Assembly (NCBI GenBank): GCA_047967505.1
Contig: CM106541.1
Length of the DNA: 64,000 nucleotides
Source: Dipteris shenzhenensis
Taxonomy: Eukaryota > Polypodiophyta > Polypodiopsida > Gleicheniales
Direction: 5' to 3' (one strand)
Shown: one piece after another, positions 8,957-20,900 of the stretch
Position numbering within the stretch: position 1 is the first letter of the stretch
Layout: each line of letters opens with the position of its first letter
Position numbers and translations under genes: made by a program
Notes under the pieces: generated by a model
Seen by the model: only the letters and a program-made list of their open reading frames with translations
Told to the model about the DNA's origin: nothing
Databases searched by the model: none

Positions 8957-11900
8957 CTGTCCAATTTCACATCAACAGAGCCACCAGGCAGTCAAAAACA
9001 GCTTCAACAGAAAATGAAAAATGCTCATACATTGAATATATTACTATGGAGAACAGATGAGTTCAAATAAGATTATAAGAGAAACTTGCATGCAATCAGA
9101 GCTCATTAAGAACCATGCACACAGTTTTTCCAATACAATCCTTCAAAAAAAATAATTGTGGACACAAAAAATAGATATGCCTTACATCTAGATGAATCCA
9201 GGAACATGCCCAAACTCATCCTCTACAAATACAACAAATGGTACAGTTTCAATCTCATGACAGTCACAACATCAAAAACCATAAACTTAATCACGCATAG
9301 CAGGGACTAGCTACTATGACATCCCCGCCGACCTCATCAGTGCTAAACGGTGGGTTAGACCATAGTATACATATCCACACACCCACACATATATATATAG
9401 ATTTCTCCTTAGTCAACAATGCACAAATCTATTAACAGATACTATAGGTATCTCATGGTAAACATGCCGAAATCCTTCTACATATCTTCATCCTCATTGT
9501 CACTTATTAAGGTCTTGATCTTTTTACACTTTCTTTGTCAACAAATGCATTGAACTCTTTGAACTTTGAGAACGTTTTATAAAAAGTACATTCAAACTTT
9601 CCCATCCATGTAATCTGTCTGCACAAGATCAAAAGGGCCATTTGCCCTCTTCTGCTCATACTTTTAGGCAACAATTTGGGCACTCATATACACGCCCTGT
9701 TAGAATTATTATTATAATTCAGCAGTGACCAATGTAACGTAATAAGTAGGTTAGGGGCACTTTTCCCTCATTTAGAGGTTTTTCCCCCTAACCACAGTTA
9801 GTTCACTAACTACGGTTAGTGAAGGATAAGGTTTTGTCACTTAGACAAAACCCGTCCCACTTCTTGTATTAGTCACTTCTTCTATTGCAAGCACTACGTT
9901 CAGCTCTCTTGCTCTCACACTCTCTCTTTTTGTAACATTTGGTATCAGAGCAGACACTGCTTCCCAGACCTGCACCTTGCGCCTAGCTTCCTTGCCCGCA
10001 AACTCCCTGCTCTTCCTGCTCGTCGTCCGTACAATTTTTCGTCCCCGTACAACGTACGTACTACAGGCGTCACTTCTTCTATACTCATCGGTACGCTGCT
10101 GTCCGTTCGAGTCGTACGGACTATTCCGTACATCTGCTGTCCGTACCGTCGTACATTTCGTACATCGGGCACCATACAAATTCCGTACCTTCCGTACAAT
10201 TGCCGTACAAACTCCGTACACTCCGGCCGTACATTCCGTACACTTGTCCGTACTTCCGTACAGTCTCATCCGTACTTGCGTACTCCTTCCTAAAGTTCTT
10301 CCATACGTCCGTACAAGTTCAATGGGATCCGTACAGTGCAAAGCGTATACCTTCCGTACACTTCTGTTGCAGAACCTTCTGTGCAAGCTCTAGCCTTGCA
10401 GGTACTCTAGCAATTTTGTTTTTTTGGCAGGCATTGTTTGTAGATAGCCATTTTTGGCTTAGATCTTGCAAAAATTTGGGGCATTCCGTATTTGTGGACA
10501 AACATTGCAGTTGGGTTGCTAGGTTGTCCAAGAAATTGGGGCTTTTGCAATTACACTGCAATTTTGCAGTGAAATTTGGGGCTTTTGCAGGCAGACTGCA
10601 ATTTGTGCAACATTTGGGGCTTTCAGACCATTTGCCCTCTTTTGTATGCAATTTCCCACAAGAAATTGGGGCTTTTGCATTTGGGTTGCAATTTTGCAGG
10701 TAAAAGGGCATTTTGGTAAGTCTGCAAACAATTTTGGACTCAATACGAGTCAAATTGCAGACTTTTGCCACTTTTTGCAGATTCTATTTGCAGATTTTTA
10801 TGCATTGAGCAGAGCATTGTGGTGCATTTTAAGCCTTTGATAGGTTGTGACAATATTTGTCACTGAGGGCAGATTTTCTTTGGCAGATTTTATTTGTGCA
10901 TCTTACATCCCAGGAAGGGCTTTTACTTGTTCAGTTAGCTGTATTTCTGAGTTTATCTGGCAAAAATGGCACAGAACAACTCAAATGAGGTGTTCGGGAT
11001 TCTCACACAAGAGGATAAGTTGGATGGTACCAACTACTCCTTGTGGAGTTTCATGGTTCGCAATATCTTAGTTGGCAGAAATCTTTGGGATTATGTCAAT
11101 GGAGATGAAGAAAGACCAGATACAACGCCTATACATGTCACTCCTACAGCTGGAGGCAGGGGTAGAGGTACAAATACAGCACAGGTGATTGGAGCAGCCG
11201 CTCCAAGAGCTCCCACAGCAGAGCAGAAAAGATGGGACTCTAGAGATGCACAAGCTCTTTCAGTAATTTCTCTTTCTGTCAAGAGGTTCATTATACCTCA
11301 TATTCGGTCATGCAAGACATCTATGGCAGCTTGGGTAATACTTGAGAGTATGTTTGCAGCAAGGAACGATGCCAGGGTTTCCTTTCTAAAGCGAGAACTT
11401 TCCCATACACATATGGAGGAGGGAGATTCCATGAATTCTCACCTCAAAGCTTCAGGATCTCAAGGAACAATTGCTTGACATTGATGAAGTCATTCCAGAT
11501 TCAGAGATGATCTCCACCACTCTGAACTCTCTTCCTGAGTCCTATCTCTGTTTCCACACCTCGCTGAATTTGACATTGAGGGGGGGGCAGCAATCCTCTC
11601 TCCTTTCACGAGTTGGTAGGACTTCTGTTGAAGGAGGAACAAACACGCAGAAATATGGCAACCCGGGCTGGCGAGCATGCTATGCTCTCCAAGTTCAAGC
11701 CCAAGGGTAAAGGGCAGCATAAGCCACATGCCAATCAGCCCACACATCAGCATAAAGCTGATTCTGGACAGCCTTCTTATAAGGCACAGGGTGATACAAA
11801 CAAGCAGAAAAAGAAGGGCATCTGTCATTATTGCAAGAAGCCAGGTCATTATATTGGAGAGTGCAAGAAGCGCATAGCCAAAGAAAAGAAAAGGGATTCC

Positions 11901-14900
11901 GGTATGGCTGTATCAGAGGCATCAGGTCCACATTGCCATGATGGAGAAGATGTTGCAACCAACTTGGTTGAAGAGCACTATGCCTTTTTGACTTGCACTT
12001 CAGATTTTTTAGTGGGTAGTTCAGATACTACAGCCACTAATGATGATGACCCATATGCTTTTTTGACTTGCAGTTACGATCCTTCAAAGGATGAATGCTC
12101 TTTCAGTGTTGATGAGACACTACATACTTGGTATTTTGATAGTGGTGCTTCAAAGTAAATCACTTCCAAGAAAAATCTGTTTGTAACTCTGCATTCTTCA
12201 CCCACCAAGAAGAACGTCACTTGTGCAAATAATTCTTCTTATTCAGTGCGTGGAGTGGGAGAAATTATTCTCACATCCACTAATGGCACAGATTTCAGAA
12301 TTTCAGATGTACTCTATGTGCCAGGTATAAAGAAGAATTTGCTTTCAGTGTCCTCACTCAATAGAGGAGGATTTCAGGTTGTTTTTGGTGATGACAAGTG
12401 TGCAGTCAAAGACAAAGAAAATGAATATTCTTTGAGGTTGTCTGGCACTTTGTATCGGGGTCTTTTTCAGCTTGATTTATATGAAAAAAGATCCCATCTT
12501 GCATTATCAATTAGCACTCCCACTACTGCGATGCACAATGCGGAGTTATGGCATGCCAAGTATGGGCACATGAGCTATGGCAGCTTAATGACACTTAAGA
12601 GTCCTTCAAGAAGGATGGTGCAGTGAAAGCTACAAGAAAACTACAGCTTATTCACAGTGATGTCTGCGGTCCCATGAGGACACCTACTTTTGGGGGTTAT
12701 CTCTATTTTGTTACATTCATAGATGACTTTACCAATTACACTTGAGTCTATGGTCTCAAGGCAAAATCAGAAGTGTTTATGCATTTCAAACACTTTGTGG
12801 CTATGGTTGAGAATGAGACAGGACTCAAGGTGCAGACACTTCGCACAGATCGAGGGGGGGAATACATGTCTAATGAATTTGAGACATTTCTGAAAGAAAA
12901 AGGCATTATACATCAACTTACAGTGAGGCTTACACCTCAACAGAATGGCAAAGCTGAACAGAAGAATTGCACCACCATGGAAATGGATAGATGCATGCTC
13001 ACAAGTAAGAAGTTGCCTCACAGGTTTTGGCTGGAAGGCCTCATGTGTGCCAACTATATTTTAAATCGGGCTCCTACAAAGGCTTTGAAGACAATCACTC
13101 CCTGTGAGGCATGGCATGGGAGAAAGCCTTCAGTGGACCACTTCAGAGTTTTTGGTTGTGTTGCATATGCCCACGTGCCTGTGGAGTTCAAACACAAGTT
13201 GTCAGATAAGGCACTAAAATGCATTTTTTTGGGATATAGTTCACAAAGCATAGGCTATCGTCTCTACAATCCTACTACACTCAAGATTTTTGTTAGTAAA
13301 GATAAATTCTGCACATACAAATGCTGAATTTCAGATTCCGGCCTCTTCAGATGATGTGTTTGAGGGGATGCTTTCTATAGCATTTGGTTCCCCCGCTGAA
13401 AATCAGAATTTACAGCAACCTCCGCCAGCTCCACAAGTACAGATTCAGCCCCAAGCTGAATTGGTACAACCTCAGGGTGTGGATGAAGTTGTCAGGCAAG
13501 AAATTCAAGAGATACACGCAGCCAAAACAGTCCCGCATTGGTTGCTTCACACTCTCAGGGAGAGTTGGCTTGAAGCTCCATTGCCTGGCAGAACTCGTAG
13601 TGCAGTAAGGCACATGGAGGGAGCTCATTTAGTTGAATCAGCTTATGCAAGTACTCTTCTTGATGAGGAGGAACCTGAGACATTTGAAGAAGCAAAAGAT
13701 AATGTGCATTGGATGAATGTCATGCACGATGAGTTGCAGTCCATTCATAAAAATCAAACTTGGGATGTTGTGGATTGCCAAGTAAGAATGCCATAGGTAC
13801 ACGGTGGGTTTTCAAAGTCAAAAGAAAACCAGATGGGTCCATTGATTGGTACAAGGCAAGGCTGGTTGCAAAAGGATATGCTCAGAAAAAGGGCATAGAT
13901 TATGAGGAAACTTTTGCTCCTACATCCAGGATGACAACCATCAGGTCAGTTATAGCCATGGGTGCAAATTTTGAATGGAATGTTCATCAGTTGGACATTA
14001 AAACTGCTCCTACATCCAGGATGACAACCATCAGGTCAATTATAGCCATGGCTGCAAATTTTGAATAAAATGTTCATTAGTTGGACATTAAAACTGTCAC
14101 CACAATGTAAATATCCTAAGTCAAAGTACAGTTGACCATTTATTTGATCATAATTAAAGAGTTTTATATGTGTTAATTATGGTCAAAGAGTTATTTTAAT
14201 GGTCAAAGGATTGACTACGGTCAAAGATACTTGACACTAGTCAAGTAAACCTGACTGCGGTCAGAGAGTGTTGACTTCGGTCAACAAGACTTGGCATGCG
14301 CCAAGAGGGTTAACCCCGGTTAACCAAGATGTGCCAACTCCGGTTGGAGAGACTTGGCTATAATTAAGGCGCCTTGACCTTTGGTCAAAGCTCTTTAATT
14401 ATAATCAAGAGTGTTGACTCCGGTCAACCAGAGAAAACATATATATATTTATTTGTATATATATATTTGTTTAGATGTGCACATGTGTTCAGTGGGGACG
14501 CCCACCGTGACTAGGATTAGTCCACAGTGTGTTATTTGCATGCAAAGCGCTAACAATTAATGGGTACCATGGTGGTGCGCTTTAATTAATTGTTGCAGGT
14601 ACTAGCAAGGACTATTTTTCCTAAGCGAAATGGGAGCCTGACAAGCATCTAGGAAGCGGTTTGTGTGACCGAGAGCTTTGAAGACTCCAGAATGGCCCTT
14701 AGAGGCTTGTAATAGGTTTTAGTCTAGATTTTAGACAAGTGGCATGTTGCCAATTTGAATGGGGCTTGAAGCTCTTGTAAAAGAAGAATCCTTTTCACGT
14801 TTGAGAGAGAGACTTACGAGACAGCTCTAAGCTGAACTTCTGTAACAGATTTTTTCTGAAATGAATAAAGACCTTCGGGGGGGTCCAGCCCGACAACTTG

Positions 14901-17900
14901 TCCTGGGCCCTAGTGTTTGTTCAGAGAGAGGGAGTGAGGGAGAGCCTTTGGAGAGTTAATCTCCGTCGTAGAAATAAAGCCAAAGCTGTCTTTCACAGTC
15001 AATTCGGTTTTATTGGTATCAGAGCAAGGTTTGAATTGTCTTCTATGGCAATCACGATCAGAGAAAACAATTCCTGTGTGACGATCAAGTACGGGTTGTA
15101 TGCAAAAAGAGAGTATTGCACAGGAAATTGTGACGCAGATAGAGATTTGGGGGTGCGAATATGTGGTCAAGCCTCGAGAAGGTGTAGACACGCCCTCACT
15201 AGAGACTTACGCGTCTGATGAAGAGCTGGATGACGGAGACATCCACGCAGCAATACACCTCTCCGTGGAGTAAAGTCTTCACGTGACGCATACCTTGGCA
15301 TGCATTTCCGGGTGGTCTCACGACGCTGAATGACCGAAAGGACCTGCAGAGACCTTTCAACGTTGTTTGGAATTTCTAGCAGCGTGGAGGTTTTGCGAAG
15401 TTAAATTCGGTACTAACGACCCCAAAGAAATATTCTCACGCGAGCAGTGACGGTTGCCCAGCGCGGGGTGTAGACTGGTGAACCGCAACAGAAGAGCTTC
15501 TGAGGTGTTCGTCATGAAATAGACGCGAGCAACAAAAATTCTTCCATGGCTGTTTTTGTATTGGTCTCCTGCTTGCAACGCTCCAGTGAGACAAAGGATG
15601 AATGTTTGGGTGACGGTCACCAAGGCGCGACGCGCGATGGCGAACAGACAATGACCAAGGGTTGGGCAGGCTGACGTGGCGCGGGACACGTGGCGCAGGA
15701 CACGTGGCAGAGGTCTTGCAAGGTGCTGATGTGGCACACGTGTGTAATCTGACACGTGGCAGGTGACGTGGCAGACACGTGTGGATTCCTGACGTGGCAG
15801 TACAGGTGGCAGTCAGCTCAGATGCTGACATAGCACTGACACGTGGCAGACAGGTGGTAAAACTGTGGTTAGTGTAAGTCTGGTTAGCTGGACTTTGATC
15901 AGATGTCCAGTTAGTTGGCCCAACCAAACCAGACCAGAGCAGAACCAGTCTGGTCAGTTTGACCAGACAGTAACTATCCAGTCACAGACTAACCAGACCA
16001 GAACCAGTTAGTCTGGTTAGACTAACTAGCAGTTACTCCATCTGGTTACTGTTCTTTCAAAAAAAAAAAAAAAGACAGTTGCAGAGACAGTTTTGGCTAT
16101 CAATTTTCTCCTGCCTGTCAGACTTTTACTGTCAGAAAAGTAGCAGAAAACCAGAGAAAAACAGAGAAAACAGAGATTTGCAGAAAAAGGAGTATGCATG
16201 CCTTTGAGCAGTAAAAAGAGGGAAAAACAGATGCCTTTTGAAGCCATCTGCAGCAGCCAGAAAAGGGCAATATAGTTGATAATGCTTTGGCAACTGTGTG
16301 GGTGCATGCCTTGAACTGACAGCCAGTACTGGCATAGATTGTGAATGCAAAACACCTCTTGTTGAGGTACCTTTTCTGTTGGAAAAGCAAAGGTAGTGTG
16401 CATTAGTTACTTGCACAGTGTGAGAAAAATCTGCAGATCTCAGAATATGGATCAATTACCTATCCAGTGGGATTCTCAAGATAGGGATGTGCATCCAAGA
16501 CAGAGGAATGTGCCACAAACTCAACAAGAATTTGAACAAATGGTACGCACTCGTATACAAGAGCTGGAAAATCTTAAAAGGGATCCCAAGGCTCAGCATT
16601 TGTTTCCAGCAGAAGCTATGCCTAATCCAGTATATGACGTGCCAATGCCAGAGGCACACTCTCGTGTACAGTCTGAGAGAGAGAGATCTCATAGATCTCA
16701 TAGGAGACGGTCCCATAGTAAAAAGAGATCGAGGCGTCATCACCGATCTCCTAGTCCATCACCGTCTACCTCGAGTTCGACTTCTGTGTCTTCTTCTTCC
16801 TTATCAGATAAACCATCCAGAAAAAGAAAGAAACACGAGAAGTCTGGGAAGAGAAAGTCTTCCAAAGCGACCAGGGAATTTAAAGAGGGAGGAAAATCTG
16901 TCAAGTTTATGACCTACAATGGACAGTATGGTCATACAGACAAAGCATTGCAGTTTATCAGACAGTTTGATGCTGCATTCGGTACAGAGAAATTTTCAGA
17001 ATCCTCCAAGTTAAGAATGGTCAGCCTACACTTAACAGCAACGGCTAGTGCATGGTGGAGTGCATTGACCACAGATGGATCAGCCCCAAGAAAGTGGAAG
17101 GGCTTCAAGAAAGCCTTCTACCAGCAGTTCATGCCTAAACAGTTTAGAGACCATGTTCTTCAAGACTGGGACAGCTTGCACATGGATGCAGGAGATACAG
17201 TGGATGGGTACAACCAAAAGTTTTGGGATGCTTATTTGCAGGTTGCACCGTTCAAAAAGATCTCCAAAGGTACCCAGATGAGGAAGTACAGAGCAGGTCT
17301 CACTCCAAGAATTCACGCAGTAGTGAATGCTTTGGGGGCAAAGAATATTCAAGATCTTATGCATTCAGCCTCAGTAGCGAGTCTTGTGCCGCTACAAGAT
17401 CCATCTACAGTGCCATCCTTGCATGCAGGACGTGCTGATAAAAAGAAAACTGATTTTCTAAAATCAGAAAAGAAAGAGTCCCCTAAGGCTGAAAAGAAAG
17501 GGTTTCAGCCTCAGAAGCCGAGGGGTACTCAGTTCTCAAAGACCTATAAGGGCAAATCTCTATTCACCCCTGAACAGATAGCGGAATTCCGTAGAGATGG
17601 GAAATGCTTCAGGTGCGGTAAAGAGGGGCATGTGGCTGCCCAGTGCCCAGAAAAGCCTTCAACATCGAAGGGAAAAGAGGCAGAGAAGCCACGAGGACCG
17701 CAAAAGCCAATGGCGGGGGGAATTCCTGATATACTGGGTCATGCTTTGAACCCAGAAGAACGAGAATTGCTGCTATCATGGGGCAAAGTTAGAGACCAGC
17801 AAGCGCTAATTTTATTTGATCCAGGGGCTACTGATAATTTCATATCAGAGGATCTAGCCCTGAGGCTGGGAATAAAGACGGAAGAGTTAGGCAGGGCTTT

Positions 17901-20900
17901 GGATGCCGATCAAATGTTTTGTGGGAATCCTGTGCCAGTTACTCCCTTGATAGGGAAGCTCCGTCTACATGTTCAGAGTTATGTGGATCAGGAAGACTTC
18001 TTCATTTCTCCACTGAAACATTATGATGTAGTTTTGGGGATGCCTTGGTTTCACCGCAAGGCAGTGAAGTTGACTCTTCCTGAAAGAGTGCTGGAATTTG
18101 TACATAGGGGGAAAAATCAACGTGTAATTGCCAGGAATAAAGGGGACACTATCCCCATTGTATCTGATGTTTCATGCGGTAAAGCAATAAAGTCTGCAAT
18201 TTCTGCGTACATGGTTTTTGTAAAAGAAAAAGAGAATGATATGCATGCTGAAATGAATGATGCAGACAAAGATAGGTTTCAGTTTCTGGTAAACTTTAAA
18301 GATTGCTTTTCTGATGTTTTGCCAGGGGAGTTACCCCCAGAGAGACCAGAAGATCATCAGATAGAGTTAATGCCTGGTAGTGAGCCACCAAACAGACCCC
18401 CTTATAGAGTCAGTGCGACTCAGAGAGAGGAGATTATGGCTCAGGTACAGGACTTGCTGTCCAAAGGGTTGATTCAGCCCAGCTCGTCTCCTTTTTGTTC
18501 CCCTGTACTGTTAGTACAGAAGAAAGATGGTTCATTCCGTATGTGCGTCGATTATCGCGCACTGAACAAAATGACCATCAAGAATAGATTCCCTATTCCG
18601 CGCATTGATGATGTCCTGGATCAGTTAAATGGAGCTTCAGTTTTCAGCAGGATAGACTTAAAGAGTGGCTACCACCAAGTGAGGATACAGCCGCAGGATG
18701 TGCACAAGACAGCATTCCGCACTACATTCGGGTTGTATGAATACTTAGTGATGCCTTTTGGGTTGACAAATGCTCCAACCACATTCAATAGAATGATGGA
18801 TCGCATCTTCCGGAAGTACAGGCATTTTACGGGTAGTTTCTTTGATGATATCTTAGTTTTTTCTAAGACAGAGGAAGAGCACAGAGAACATCTTGCTATA
18901 GTGTTTCAAGAGCTGAGAAATCATCAGCTCTATGCAAACAGCAAGAAAAGTGAGTTCTTCTTGGAAGAAATCCACTATCTGGGACATATAATATCCAAGA
19001 ATGGGATACAAATGGATCCAGCGAAGATCCGTGCCATTCAGGAATGGCCAGAGCTGAAAACTGTGCATGAAGTTCGAAGCTTCTTAGGCCTGTGTTCTTA
19101 CTACAAAAGGTTTATCAGACATTTTGCTGATATCGCAGCTCCATTACATGACCTTACTAAGAAAAATGCAGCCTTCACATGGGGATTATCACAGAAGAAA
19201 GCATTCAATACACTCAAGGAAAAGTTGACTACAGAGCCTATTCTGGTAGTTCCGGATCTGTATCAGTCTTTTGATGTGGATTGCGATGCTTGTGGAGAAT
19301 GTGTTGGGACTGCATTGCATCAGAATGGTCATGTAGTAGCCTATGAAAGCAGGCGACTTCGGGATGCGGAAAGATATTTAGGAATCTATGAGAAAGAGTT
19401 ATTAGCTGTAATTCATGCCATCCATACATGGAAACACTATCTTTTGGGTGCAGATTTTACTGTCAAAACAGATCACCAAAGTCTAAGATACTTTTTGACT
19501 CAAACCAAGCTTTCAGAGAAGCATATGAAATGGGCAAACATGCTGTCAATGTATCATTTTCAGATTGTCCATACTCCAGGAATTCGGAACAGAGTGGCAG
19601 ATGCCTTGTCCCGAAGACCCCAGGTCAATAATGTAACTATTGCTTATCATCAGGACCTGGAAGGCATGAGGGAACAATATGCTCATGATTCTGATTTTGG
19701 TGAAATTTTACAGCAGATGCAAGAAGGACAATCTACCAGTCACTATTCCCTGAAAGATGGGTATTTAATGAAAGATGATTGCCTATGCATCACCCAGGAG
19801 ATGAGGAAAAAGATTTTAGGGGAATGCCATGCACCTCCCTATGCTGGACATAGAGGAATTACAGCAACAACTCTAGCACTAGAGAGGTATTTCTTTTGGC
19901 CAGGAATGCGGAAAGATATACATCAGTTTGTTACTGAATGCCTTACGTGTCAGAAAATGAAGTATGATAGACAGAAGGCACCTGGCCTACTTATGCCTCT
20001 TCCCGTGCCTCAGGCACCATGGGAAAATATTACAATGGACTTTATTTTTGATTTGCCGAGATCAAAGTCAGGGAATGATGGGATTTGTATATACCTTTGT
20101 AAGACTAGAATAAGTCCAATCATACAAATTTAGAATTTTTTGTTGTTCTAAAGATCAAAAATCTACAAAGAAAATAAAAGAGAAAATGAAAGAGAAGAAA
20201 AAAGCGGTAAACAAAAACTTTTATGAAAAGCAAAAGGAAGACATACTTAGCAAGCAAAGCAACACTTATGTCGTCATCAGTGCCTAAGCATAAGCAGCTA
20301 TACTCGGTTTCTAAAGACCCGCGGAGTCTCTTGGGCAAACCCAGTGCTTGCTAAAATACGTCAAATAAACAAAAGAGAATGAAAACAAGAAATAAAGAAG
20401 AAACGAAGCAGGTGACTTAAGCAAAAATAAACAAGCAAGTCAAGAAACAAAAACTTCCAAAAAACTAGAATCTCTCTCTCTCTCTCTCTCTCTCTTATTT
20501 AAAACATAAAAAGTTAAAAGGCACTTTACACTTATGTCTCGTTTCTGCAAAGAGGCAAAAAATGATGGGATTTGGACTATCATAGATAGATTCAGCAAGC
20601 AAGCTCATTTCATTCCGGTTCGCAAAACCATAAAGGCAGATCATATGGCTAAGCTGTTCATGGCACAAATTTTTAAACATCATGGTATGCCTAAGTCCAT
20701 TGTTAGTGATCGAGATCCCAGAATGACCAGTCTATTCTGGAGAGCTTTATTTGATAACATGGGGACGAATCTGAATTTTTCTTCTTCTTTCCATCCCCAG
20801 ACAGATGGTCAAAGTGAAGTAGCAAATTCTACCATTTTGGATATGCTGAAATGCTACGTGGGTGACCAAAGTTCAGACTGGGAAAAGTACCTACCGTTAG

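Noticed and set aside
9841-10771. Overlapping long frames on both strands in the copia leader
   Set aside because: They are translations of the GTAC-rich and TTGGGGCTTTTGCA repeats, open by composition rather than coding.
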